From contig CALSFV010000006.1 of assembly GCA_943737045.1 (NCBI GenBank), positions 62,001 through 126,000 of the forward strand: a stretch of DNA of 64,000 nt, given 5' to 3'. Of the stretch, positions 51,063 through 64,000 are shown piece by piece. The stretch is from Parapristionchus giblindavisi (lineage: Eukaryota; Nematoda; Chromadorea; Rhabditida; Diplogasteridae). The translations under genes and the position numbers were made by a program. Every line of letters begins with the position of its first letter. Position 1 is the stretch's first letter. Below the pieces are notes generated by a model. That model did not search any database. It saw only the letters and a list, made by a program, of their open reading frames with translations, and was not told the DNA's origin.

Positions 51063-53960
51063 CTTGTGGAGTTTACATCGCTGTAGACCAATCAATATGA
51101 TGCGTGAAGGCCTCATACTTCTGGAAAGATTCGGTCTGAAACAATAGATATATAATTAAATCCATTATATTCGTCTTCATCACAAATACAGTATCATAAT
51201 ACGATACAGTACTGAGAGAAGATCAAAGATTAAAATCACAACAACACGTAAACATCTTTATTCGATATCGGTCAATCAATAATTCACTACATTACCTTGT
51301 GGAGTTTACATCGCTGTAGACCAATCAATATGAGGAGTGAAGGCCTCATACTTCTCGAAAGACCCGGTCTGAAACAATAGATATATAATTAAATCCATTA
51401 TATTCGTCTTCATCACAAATAGAGTATGATTATACGATACAGTACTGAGAGAAGATCAAAGATCACAACAACACATGAACATTTTTATTCGGTATCGGTC
51501 AATCAATAATTCACTGTATTACCTTGTGGAGTTTACATCGCTGTAGACCAATCAATATGATGCGTGAAGGCCTCATACTTCTGGAAAGAATCGGTCTGAA
51601 ACAATAGATATATAATTAAATCCATTATTTTCGTCTTCATCACAAATACAGTATCATAATACGATACAGTACTGAGAGAAGATCAAAGATTAAAATCACA
51701 ACAACACGTAAACATCTTTATTCGATATCGGTCAATCAATAATTCACTACATTACCTTGTGGAGTTTACATCGCTGTAGACCAATCAATATGAGGAGTGA
51801 AGGCCTCATACTTCTCGAAAGACCCGGTCTGAAACAATAGATATATAATTAAATCCATTATATTCGTCTTCATCACAAATAGAGTATGATTATACGATAC
51901 AGTACTGAGAGAAGATCAAAGATCACAACAACACATGAACATTTTTATTCGGTATCGGTCAATCAATAATTCACTGTATTACCTTGTGGAGTTTACATCG
52001 CTGTAGACCAATCAGTATGATGCGTGAAGGCCTCATACTTCTGGAAAGACTCGGTCTGAAACAATAGATATATAATTAAATCCATTATATTCGTCTTCAT
52101 CACAAATACAGTATCATAATACGATACAGTACTGAGAGAAGATCAAAGATTAAAATCACAACAACACGTAAACATCTTTATTCGATATCGGTCAATTAAT
52201 AATTCACTGTGTTACCTTGTGGAGTTTACATCGCTGTAGACCAATCAATATGAGGAGTGAAGGCCTCATACTTCTGGAAAGAATCGGTCTGAAACAATAG
52301 ATATATAATTAAATCCATTATTTTCGTCTTCATCACAAATACAGTATCATAATACGATACAGTACTGAGAAAAGATCAAAGATTAAAATCACAACAACAC
52401 GTAAACATCTTTATTCGATATCGGTCAATCAATAATTCACTGTATTACTTTGTATTCGTCTTCATCACAAATAGAGTATGATTATACGATACAGTACTGA
52501 GAGAAGATCAAAGATCACAACAACACATGAACATTTTTATTCGGTATCGGTCAATCAATAATTCACTGTATTACCTTGTGGAGTTTACATCGCTGTAGAC
52601 CAATCAATATGATGCGTGAAGGCCTCATACTTCTGGAAAGATTCGGTCTGAAACAATAGATATATAATTAAATCCATTATATTCGTCTTCATCACAAATA
52701 CAGTATCATAATACGATACAGTACTGAGAGAAGATCAAAGATTAAAATCACAACAACACGTAAACATCTTTATTCGATATCGGTCAATCAATAATTCACT
52801 ACATTACCTTGTGGAGTTTACATCGCTGTAGACCAATCAATATGAGGAGTGAAGGCCTCATACTTCTCGAAAGACCCGGTCTGAAACAATAGATATATAA
52901 TTAAATCCATTATATTCGTCTTCATCACAAATAGAGTATGATTATACGATACAGTACTGAGAGAAGATCAAAGATCACAACAACACATGAACATTTTTAT
53001 TCGGTATCGGTCAATCAATAATTCACTGTATTACCTTGTGGAGTTTACATCGCTGTAGACCAATCAATATGATGCGTGAAGGCCTCATACTTCTGGAAAG
53101 AATCGGTCTGAAACAATAGATATATAATTAAATCCATTATTTTCGTCTTCATCACAAATACAGTATCATAATACGATACAGTACTGAGAGAAGATCAAAG
53201 ATTAAAATCACAACAACACGTAAACATCTTTATTCGATATCGGTCAATCAATAATTCACTACATTACCTTGTGGAGTTTACATCGCTGTAGACCAATCAA
53301 TATGAGGAGTGAAGGCCTCATACTTCTCGAAAGACCCGGTCTGAAACAATAGATATATAATTAAATCCATTATATTCGTCTTCATCACAAATAGAGTATG
53401 ATTATACGATACAGTACTGAGAGAAGATCAAAGATCACAACAACACATGAACATTTTTATTCGGTATCGGTCAATCAATAATTCACTGTATTACCTTGTG
53501 GAGTTTACATCGCTGTAGACCAATCAGTATGATGCGTGAAGGCCTCATACTTCTGGAAAGACTCGGTCTGAAACAATAGATATATAATTAAATCCATTAT
53601 ATTCGTCTTCATCACAAATACAGTATCATAATACGATACAGTACTGAGAGAAGATCAAAGATTAAAATCACAACAACACGTAAACATCTTTATTCGATAT
53701 CGGTCAATTAATAATTCACTGTGTTACCTTGTGGAGTTTACATCGCTGTAGACCAATCAATATGAGGAGTGAAGGCCTCATACTTCTCGAAAGACCCGGT
53801 CTGAAACAATAGATATATAATTAAATCCATTATTTTCGTCTTCATCACAAATACAGTATCATAATACGATACAGTACTGAGAGAAGATCAAAGATTAAAA
53901 TCACAACAACACGTAAACATCTTTATTCGATATCGGTCAATTAATAATTCACTGTATTAC
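50937..53960. repeat. Tandem duplication of a 1,512-bp unit
   Basis: Truncated-monomer joints at 50937 and 52449 are each followed by the same series of monomers: the gattcggtctg variant near 51127 and 52639, then the gacccgg monomers and the caatcagtatg monomer. The second unit then runs on to about 53.96 kb. Confidence 0.8.
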
Positions 53961-54173
53961 CTTGTGGAGTTTACATCGCTGTAGACCAATCAATATGATG
54001 CGTGAAGGCCTCATACTTCTGGAAAGAATCGGTCTGAAACAATAGATATATAATTAAATCCATTATTTTCGTCTTCATCACAAATACAGTATCATAATAC
54101 GATACAGTACTGAGAAAAGATCAAAGATTAAAATCACAACAACACGTAAACATCTTTATTCGATATCGGTCAA

Positions 54174-57100
54174 TCAATAATTCACTGTATTACTTTGTAT
54201 TCGTCTTCATCACAAATAGAGTATGATTATACGATACAGTACTGAGATAAGATCAAAGATCACAACAACACATGAACATTTTTATTCGGTATCGGTCAAT
54301 CAATAATTCACTGTATTACCTTGTGGAGTTTACATCGCTGTAGACCAATCAATATGATGCGTGAAGGCCTCATACTTCTGGAAAGACTCGGTCTGAAACA
54401 ATAGATATATAATTAAATCCATTATTTTCGTCTTCATCACAAATACAGTATCATAATACGATACAGTACTGAGAGAAGATCAAAGATTAAAATCACAACA
54501 ACACGTAAACATCTTTATTCGATATCGGTCAATCAATAATTCACTGTATTACCTTGTGGAGTTTACATCGCTGTAGACCAATCAATATGATGCGTGAAGG
54601 CCTCATACTTCTGGAAAGAATCGGTCTGAAACAATAGATATATAATTAAATCCATTATTTTCGTCTTCATCACAAATACAGTATCATAATACGATACAGT
54701 ACTGAGAAAAGATCAAAGATTAAAATCACAACAACACGTAAACATCTTTATTCGATATCGGTCAATCAATAATTCACTGTATTACTTTGTATTCGTCTTC
54801 ATCACAAATAGAGTATGATTATACGATACAGTACTGAGAGAAGATCAAAGATCACAACAACACATGAACATTTTTATTCGGTATCGGTCAATCAATAATT
54901 CACTGTATTACCTTGTGGAGTTTACATCGCTGTAGACCAATCAATATGATGCGTGAAGGCCTCATACTTCTGGAAAGAATCGGTCTGAAACAATAGATAT
55001 ATAATTAAATCCATTATTTTCGTCTTCATCACAAATACAGTATCATAATACGATACAGTACTGAGAGAAGATCAAAGATCAAAGATCACAACAACACATG
55101 AACATTTTTATTCGGTATCGGTCAATCAATAATTCACTACATTACCTTGTGGAGTTTACATCGCTGTAGACCAATCAATATGAGGAGTGAAGGCCTCATA
55201 CTTCTCGAAAGACCCGGTCTGAAACAATAGATATATAATTAAATCCATTATATTCGTCTTCATCACAAATAGAGTATGATTATACGATACAGTACTGAGA
55301 GAAGATCAAAGATCACAACAACACATGAACATTTTTATTCGGTATCGGTCAATCAATAATTCACTGTATTACCTTGTGGAGTTTACATCGCTGTAGACCA
55401 ATCAGTATGATGCGTGAAGGCCTCATACTTCTGGACAGACTCGGTCTGAAACAATAGATATATAATTAAATCCATTATATTCGTCTTCATCACAAATACA
55501 GTATCATAATACGATACAGTACTGAGAGAAGATCAAAGATTAAAATCACAACAACACGTAAACATCTTTATTCGATATCGGTCAATTAATAATTCACTGT
55601 GTTACCTTGTGGAGTTTACATCGCTGTAGACCAATCAATATGAGGAGTGAAGGCCTCATACTTCTCGAAAGACCCGGTCTGAAACAATAGATATATAATT
55701 AAATCCATTATTTTCGTCTTCATCACAAATACAGTATCATAATACGATACAGTACTGAGAGAAGATCAAAGATTAAAATCACAACAACACGTAAACATCT
55801 TTATTCGATATCGGTCAATTAATAATTCACTGTATTACCTTGTGGAGTTTACATCGCTGTAGACCAATCAATATGATGCGTGAAGGCCTCATACTTCTGG
55901 AAAGAATCGGTCTGAAACAATAGATATATAATTAAATCCATTATTTTCGTCTTCATCACAAATACAGTATCATAATACGATACAGTACTGAGAAAAGATC
56001 AAAGATTAAAATCACAACAACACGTAAACATCTTTATTCGATATCGGTCAATCAATAATTCACTGTATTACTTTGTATTCGTCTTCATCACAAATAGAGT
56101 ATGATTATACGATACAGTACTGAGATAAGATCAAAGATCACAACAACACATGAACATTTTTATTCGGTATCGGTCAATCAATAATTCACTGTATTACCTT
56201 GTGGAGTTTACATCGCTGTAGACCAATCAATATGATGCGTGAAGGCCTCATACTTCTGGAAAGACTCGGTCTGAAACAATAGATATATAATTAAATCCAT
56301 TATTTTCGTCTTCATCACAAATACAGTATCATAATACGATACAGTACTGAGAGAAGATCAAAGATTAAAATCACAACAACACGTAAACATCTTTATTCGA
56401 TATCGGTCAATCAATAATTCACTGTATTACCTTGTGGAGTTTACATCGCTGTAGACCAATCAATATGATGCGTGAAGGCCTCATACTTCTGGAAAGAATC
56501 GGTCTGAAACAATAGATATATAATTAAATCCATTATTTTCGTCTTCATCACAAATACAGTATCATAATACGATACAGTACTGAGAAAAGATCAAAGATTA
56601 AAATCACAACAACACGTAAACATCTTTATTCGATATCGGTCAATCAATAATTCACTGTATTACTTTGTATTCGTCTTCATCACAAATAGAGTATGATTAT
56701 ACGATACAGTACTGAGAGAAGATCAAAGATCACAACAACACATGAACATTTTTATTCGGTATCGGTCAATCAATAATTCACTGTATTACCTTGTGGAGTT
56801 TACATCGCTGTAGACCAATCAATATGATGCGTGAAGGCCTCATACTTCTGGAAAGAATCGGTCTGAAACAATAGATATATAATTAAATCCATTATTTTCG
56901 TCTTCATCACAAATACAGTATCATAATACGATACAGTACTGAGAAAAGATCAAAGATTAAAATCACAACAACACGTAAACATCTTTATTCGATATCGGTC
57001 AATTAATAATTCACTGTATTACCTTGTGGAGTTTACATCGCTGTAGACCAATCAATATGATGCGTGAAGGCCTCATACTTCTGGAAAGAATCGGTCTGAA

Positions 57101-57381
57101 ACAATAGATATATAATTAAATCCATTATTTTCGTCTTCATCACAAATACAGTATCATAATACGATACAGTACTGAGAAAAGATCAAAGATTAAAATCACA
57201 ACAACACGTAAACATCTTTATTCGATATCGGTCAATCAATAATTCACTGTATTACTTTGTATTCGTCTTCATCACAAATAGAGTATGATTATACGATACA
57301 GTACTGAGAGAAGATCCAAGATCACAACAACACGTAAACATCTTTATTCGATATCGGTCAATCAATAATTCACTACATTAC
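54174..57381. repeat. 592-bp units with a 1,878-bp duplication
   Basis: Truncated-monomer joints are at 54194, 54786, 56072, 56664 and 57256. The rare tgagataagatc variant occurs at 54243 and 56121, and both neighbouring joints are also 1,878 bp apart, which shows a second segmental duplication. One monomer at about 55070 reads gatcaaagatcaaagatc, a 7-bp slippage at the 227/233 indel site. Confidence 0.82.
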
Positions 57382-57799
57382 CTTGTGGAGTTTACATCGC
57401 TGTAGACCAATCAATATGAGGAGTGAAGGCCTCATACTTCTCGAAAGACCCGGTCTGAAACAATAGATATATAATTAAATCCATTATATTCGTCTTCATC
57501 ACAAATAGAGTATGATTATACGATACAGTACTGAGAGAAGATCAAAGATCACAACAACACATGAACATTTTTATTCGGTATCGGTCAATCAATAATTCAC
57601 TGTATTACCTTGTGGAGTTTACATCGCTGTAGACCAATCAATATGATGCGTGAAGGCCTCATACTTCTGGAAAGAATCGGTCTGAAACAATAGATATATA
57701 ATTAAATCCATTATTTTCGTCTTCATCACAAATACAGTATCATAATACGATACAGTACTGAGAGAAGATCAAAGATTAAAATCACAACAACACGTAAAC

Positions 57800-59673
57800 A
57801 TCTTTATTCGATATCGGTCAATCAATAATTCACTACATTACCTTGTGGAGTTTACATCGCTGTAGACCAATCAATATGAGGAGTGAAGGCCTCATACTTC
57901 TCGAAAGACCCGGTCTGAAACAATAGATATATAATTAAATCCATTATATTCGTCTTCATCACAAATAGAGTATGATTATACGATACAGTACTGAGAGAAG
58001 ATCAAAGATCACAACAACACATGAACATTTTTATTCGGTATCGGTCAATCAATAATTCACTGTATTACCTTGTGGAGTTTACATCGCTGTAGACCAATCA
58101 GTATGATGCGTGAAGGCCTCATACTTCTGGAAAGACTCGGTCTGAAACAATAGATATATAATTAAATCCATTATATTCGTCTTCATCACAAATACAGTAT
58201 CATAATACGATACAGTACTGAGAGAAGATCAAAGATTAAAATCACAACAACACGTAAACATCTTTATTCGATATCGGTCAATTAATAATTCACTGTGTTA
58301 CCTTGTGGAGTTTACATCGCTGTAGACCAATCAATATGATGCGTTAAGGCCTCATACTTCTGGAAAGAATCGGTCTGAAACAATAGATATATAATTAAAT
58401 CCATTATTTTCGCCTTCATCACAAATACAGTATCATAATACGATACAGTACTGAGAAAAGATCAAAGATTAAAATCACAACAACACGTAAACATCTTTAT
58501 TCGATATCGGTCAATCAATAATTCACTGAATTACTTTGTGGAGTTTACATCGCTGTAGACCAATCAATATGATGCGTGAAGGCCTCATACTTCTGGAAAG
58601 AATCGGTCTGAAACAATAGATATATAATTAAATCCATTATTTTCGTCTTCATCACAAATACAGTATCATAATACGATACAGTACTGAGAGAAGATCAAAG
58701 AATACAATCACAACAACACATAAACATATTTATTCGATATCGGTCAATCAATAATTCACTACATTACCTTGTGGAGTTTACATCGCTGTAGACCAATCAA
58801 TATGAGGAGTGAAGGCCTCATACTTCTCGAAAGACCCGGTCTGAAACAATAGATATATAATTAAATCCATTATATTCGTCTTCATCACAAATAGAGTATG
58901 ATTATACGATACAGTACTGAGAGAAGATCAAAGATCACAACAACACATGAACATTTTTATTCGGTATCGGTCAATCAATAATTCACTGTATTACCTTGTG
59001 GAGTTTACATCGCTGTAGACCAATCAATATGATGCGTGAAGGCCTCATACTTCTGGAAAGACTCGGTCTGAAACAATAGATATATAATTAAATCCATTAT
59101 ATTCGTCTTCATCACAAATACAGTATCATAATACGATACAGTACTGAGAGAAGATCAAAGATTAAAATCACAACAACACGTAAACATATTTATTCGATAT
59201 CGGTCAATCAATAATTCACTACATTACCTTGTGGAGTTTACATCGCTGTAGACCAATCAATATGAGGAGTGAAGGCCTCATACTTCTCGAAAGACCCGGT
59301 CTGAAACAATAGATATATAATTAAATCCATTATTTTCGTCTTCATCACAAATACAGTATCATAATACGATACAGTACTGAGAGAAGATCAAAGATTAAAA
59401 TCACAACAACACGTAAACATCTTTATTCGATATCGGTCAATTAATAATTCACTGTATTACCTTGTGGAGTTTACATCGCTGTAGACCAATCAATATGATG
59501 CGTGAAGGCCTCATACTTCTGGAAAGAATCGGTCTGAAACAATAGATATATAATTAAATCCATTATTTTCGTCTTCATCACAAATACAGTATCATAATAC
59601 GATACAGTACTGAGAAAAGATCAAAGATTAAAATCACAACAACACGTAAACATCTTTATTCGATATCGGTCAA
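57800..59673. repeat. Distant copy of the 46.3-49.1 kb segment (offset 11,459 bp)
   Basis: The rare tcgccttcatc variant at 46951/58410 and the actgaattactttg monomer at 47066/58525 are exactly 11,459 bp apart, with the same neighbours (aatacaatcac, acatatttattcg). The following truncated-monomer joint is at offset 10,533, so this copy lacks one 926-bp unit. Confidence 0.82.
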
Positions 59674-60983
59674 TCAATAATTCACTGTATTACTTTGTAT
59701 TCGTCTTCATCACAAATAGAGTATGATTATACGATACAGTACTGAGAGAAGATCAAAGATCACAACAACACATGAACATTTTTATTCGGTATCGGTCAAT
59801 CAATAATTCACTGTATTACCTTGTGGAGTTTACATCGCTGTAGACCAATCAATATGATGCGTGAAGGCCTCATACTTCTGGAAAGACTCGGTCTGAAACA
59901 ATAGATATATAATTAAATCCATTATTTTCGTCTTCATCACAAATACAGTATCATAATACGATACAGTACTGAGAGAAGATCAAAGATTAAAATCACAACA
60001 ACACGTAAACATCTTTATTCGATATCGGTCAATCAATAATTCACTGTATTACCTTGTGGAGTTTACATCGCTGTAGACCAATCAATATGATGCGTGAAGG
60101 CCTCATACTTCTGGAAAGAATCGGTCTGAAACAATAGATATATAATTAAATCCATTATTTTCGTCTTCATCACAAATACAGTATCATAATACGATACAGT
60201 ACTGAGAAAAGATCAAAGATTAAAATCACAACAACACGTAAACATCTTTATTCGATATCGGTCAATCAATAATTCACTGTATTACTTTGTATTCGTCTTC
60301 ATCACAAATAGAGTATGATTATACGATACAGTACTGAGAGAAGATCAAAGATCACAACAACACATGAACATTTTTATTCGGTATCGGTCAATCAATAATT
60401 CACTGTATTACCTTGTGGAGTTTACTTCGCTGTAGACCAATCAATATGATGCGTGAAGGCCTCATACTTCTGGAAAGAATCGGTCTGAAACAATAGATAT
60501 ATAATTAAATCCATTTTTTTCGTCTTCATCACAAATACAGTATCATAATACGATACAGTACTGAGAAAAGATCAAAGATTAAAATCACAACAACACGTAA
60601 ACATCTTTATTCGATATCGGTCAATTAATAATTCACTGTATTACCTTGTGGAGTTTACATCGCTGTAGACCAATCAATATGATGCGTGAAGGCCTCATAC
60701 TTCTGGAAAGAATCGGTCTGAAACAATAGATATATAATTAAATCCATTATTTTCGTCTTCATCACAAATACAGTATCATAATACGATACAGTACTGAGAA
60801 AAGATCAAAGATTAAAATCACAACAACACGTAAACATCTTTATTCGATATCGGTCAATCAATAATTCACTGTATTACTTTGTATTCGTCTTCATCACAAA
60901 TAGAGTATGATTATACGATACAGTACTGAGAGAAGATCAAAGATCACAACAACACATGAACATTTTTATTCGGTATCGGTCAA
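59674..60983. repeat. 592-bp higher-order repeat (cluster near 60 kb)
   Basis: Truncated-monomer joints at 59694, 60286 and 60878 (592 bp apart). Sporadic private changes include gtttacttcgctg (60420) and ccattttttt (60509). Confidence 0.88.
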
Positions 60984-63061
60984 TCAATAATTCACTGTAT
61001 TACCTTGTGGAGTTTACATCGCTGTAGACCAATCAATATGATGCGTGAAGGCCTCATACTTCTGGAAAGACTCGGTCTGAAACAATAGATATATAATAAA
61101 TCCATTGTTTTCGTCTTCATCACAAATACAGTATCATAATACGATACAGTACTGAGAGAAGATCAAAGATTAAAATCACAACAACACGTAAACATCTTTA
61201 TTCGATATCGGTCAATCAATAATTCACTGTATTACCTTGTGGAGTTTACATCGCTGTAGACCAATCAATATGAGGAGTGAAGGCCTCATACTTCTCGAAA
61301 GACTCGGTCTGAAACAATAGATATATAATTAAATCCATTATATTCGTCTTCATCACAAATAGAGTATGATTATACGATACAGTACTGAGAGAAGATCAAA
61401 GATCACAACAACACATGAACATTTGTATTCGGTATCGGTCAATCAATAATTCACTGTATTGCCTTGTGGAGTTTTCATCGCTGTAGACCAATCAATATGA
61501 TGCGTGAAGGCCTCATACTTCTGGAAAGATTCGGTCTTAAACAATAGATATATAATTAAATCCATTATATTCGTCTTCATCACAAATACAGTATCATAAT
61601 ACGATACAGTACTGAGAGAAGATCAAAGAGTAAAATCACAACAACACGTAAACATCTTTATTCGATATCGGTCAATCAATAATTCACTACATTACCTTGT
61701 GGAGTTTACATCGCTGTAGACCAATCAATATGAGGAGTGAAGGCCTCATACTTCTCGAAAGACCCGGTCTGAAACAATAGATATATAATTAAATCCATTA
61801 TATTCGTCTTCATCACAAATAGAGTATGATTATACGATACAGTACTGAGAGAAGATCAAAGATCACAACAACACATGAACATTTTTATTCGGTATCGGTC
61901 AATCAATAATTCACTGTATTACCTTGTGGAGTTTACATCGCTGTAGACCAATCAGTATGATGCGTGAAGGCCTCATACTTCTGGAAAGACTCGGTCTGAA
62001 ACAATAGATATATAATTAAATCCATTATATTCGTCTTCATCACAAATACAGTATCATAATACGATACAGTACTGAGAGAAGATCAAAGATTAAAATCACA
62101 ACAACACGTAAACATCTTTATTCGATATCGGTCAATTAATAATTCACTGTATTACCTTGTGGAGTTTACATCGCTGTAGACCAATCAATATGATGCGTGA
62201 AGGTCTCATACTTCTGGAAAGAATCGGTCTGAAACAATAGATATATAATTAAATCCATTATTTTCGTCTTCATCACAAATACAGTATCATAATACGATAC
62301 AGTACTGAGAAAAGCTCAAAGATTAAAATCACAACAACACGTAAACATCTTTATTCGGTATCGGTCAATCAATAATTCACTGTATTACTTTGTGGAGTTT
62401 ACATCGCTGTAGACCAATCAATATGATGCGTGAAGGCCTCATACTTCTGGAAAGAATCGGTCTGAAACAATAGATATATAATTAAATCCATTATTTTCGT
62501 CTTCATCACAAATACAGTATCATAATACGATACAGTACTGAGAGAAGATCAAAGAATACAATCACAACAACACATAAACATATTTATTCGATATCGGTCA
62601 ATCAATAATTCACTACATTACCTTGTGGAGTTTACATCGCTGTAGACCAATCAATATGAGGAGTGAAGGCCTCATACTTCTCGAAAGACCCGGTCTGAAA
62701 CAATAGATATATAATTAAATCCATTATATTCGTCTTCATCACAAATAGAGTATGATTATACGATACAGTACTGAGAGAAGATCAAAGATCACAACAACAC
62801 ATGAACATTTTTATTCGATATCGGTCAATTAATAATTCACTGTATTACCTTGTGGAGTTTACATCGCTGTAGACCAATCAATATGATGCGTGAAGGCCTC
62901 ATACTTCTGGAAAGAATCGGTCTGAAACAATAGATATATAATTAAATCCATTATTTTCGTCTTCATCACAAATACAGTATCATAATACGATACAGTACTG
63001 AGATAAGATCAAAGATTAAAATCACAACAACACGTAAACATCTTTATTCGATATCGGTCAA

Positions 63062-64000
63062 TCAATAATTCACTGTATTACTTTGTATTCGTCTTCATCA
63101 CAAATAGAGTATGATTATACGATACAGTACTGAGAGAAGATCAAAGATCACAACAACACATGAACATTTTTATTCGGTATCGGTCAATCAATAATTCACT
63201 GGATTACCTTGTGGAGTTTACATCGCTGTAGACCAATCAATATGATGCGTGAAGGCCTCATACTTCTGGAAAGACTCGGTCTGAAACAATGGATATATAA
63301 TTAAATCCATTATATTCGTCTTCATCACAAATACAGTATCATAATACGATACAGTACTGAGAGAAGATCAAAGATTAAAATCACAACAACACGTAAACAT
63401 CTTTATTCGATATCGGTCAATTAATAATTCACTGTATTACCTTGTGGAGTTTACATCGCTGTAGACCAATCAATATGATGCGTGAAGGCCTCATACTTCT
63501 GGAAAGAATCGGTCTGAAACAATAGATATATAATTAAATCCATTATTTTCGTCTTCATCACAAATACAGTATCATAATACGATACAGTACTGAGATAAGA
63601 TCAAAGATTAAAATCACAACAACACGTAAACATCTTTATTCGATATCGGTCAATCAATAATTCACTGTATTACTTTGTATTCGTCTTCATCACAAATAGA
63701 GTATGATTATACGATACAGTACTGAGAGAAGATCAAAGATCACAACAACACATGAACATTTTTATTCGGTATCGGTCAATCAATAATTCACTGTATTACC
63801 TTGTGGAGTTTACATCGCTGTAGACCAATCAATATGATGCGTGAAGGCCTCATACTTCTGGAAAGACTCGGTCTGAAACAATAGATATATAATTAAATCC
63901 ATTATTTTCGTCTTCATCACAAATACAGTATCATAATACGATACAGTACTGAGAGAAGATCAAAGATTAAAATCACAACAACACGTAAACATCTTTATTC
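63062..64000. repeat. 592-bp higher-order repeat (last cluster, runs off the window)
   Basis: Truncated-monomer joints at 63082 and 63674, again 592 bp apart. The cluster has its own gagataagatc and actggattacc variants. Confidence 0.88.

Larger units (their letters stand above)
39773..64000 (-). repeat. Satellite array, forward orientation, right domain with higher-order repeats
   Basis: About 24 kb of forward monomers from a few recurring types. One has gagtatgattatacg with catgaacatttttattcgg (227 bp). One has attcactacattacc with gacccgg. One has ctggaaagaatcgg with gagaaaagatc (233 bp). One is a 126-bp truncated monomer. They are arranged in multi-monomer units described separately. No insertions and no genes are seen. 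The array runs off the end of the window. Confidence 0.96.

Noticed and set aside
1..64000. CRISPR array
   Set aside because: The repeats are contiguous 227/233-bp monomers without unique spacers and without cas genes.

Overview
The window is about 64 kb of eukaryotic satellite DNA with no convincing protein-coding gene. One monomer, 233 bp or 227 bp long (the two differ by a 6-bp indel), is tandemly repeated roughly 250 times and fills nearly everything. The embedded mobile DNA consists of a short element with a (TAAG)n tail and a 14-bp target duplication, two unrelated elements flanked by TTAA, and a tRNA-like sequence with Pol III boxes A and B. This points to an animal genome, most likely an arthropod; the species cannot be told from the sequence. 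Centromeric, pericentromeric, subtelomeric or B-chromosome satellite are all possible.

Layout. 1-5363: forward array (the orientation in which the gene-like signals lie on the minus strand). 5377-8664: inverted block, entered through a hairpin-like junction with a 13-nt loop and left through a 78-bp non-satellite junction (8665-8742). 8743-10708: forward array. 10722-14009 and 14010-14087: second copy of the inverted block and junction, produced by a 5,345-bp tandem duplication. 14088-32004: forward array. 32005-33769: 1,765-bp foldback-type element between TTAA duplications. 33770-39433: forward array of a second monomer family. 39434-39772: 339-bp TTAA-flanked MITE-like element carrying a degenerate tRNA-Ser-like Pol III unit. 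39773-64000: forward array dominated by 592-, 926- and 1,159-bp higher-order repeats.

The left half (up to about 34.4 kb) is marked by 17 copies of one 163-bp GC-richer insertion that looks like the 3' end of a 5'-truncated non-LTR retrotransposon. It inserted once and was then multiplied with the array. Spacings between its copies equal whole numbers of 227/233-bp monomers, so the history of unequal exchange can be read directly. The right half has none of these insertions. Instead it has 126-bp truncated monomers, 265-bp extended monomers and other diagnostic variants.

The most interesting biological feature is the monomer itself. Read on the strand opposite to the forward array, it looks like the 3' end of a gene: a splice-acceptor-like tract ending in TTTCAG, a short open frame with a stop, a donor-like AAG/GTAATA, an AATAAA and a GT-rich stretch. 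The satellite may derive from a terminal exon, or its transcripts may be processed; both are inference. Near-identical segmental copies make assembly error a real possibility, so copy numbers and the duplicated inversion should be confirmed on single long reads.
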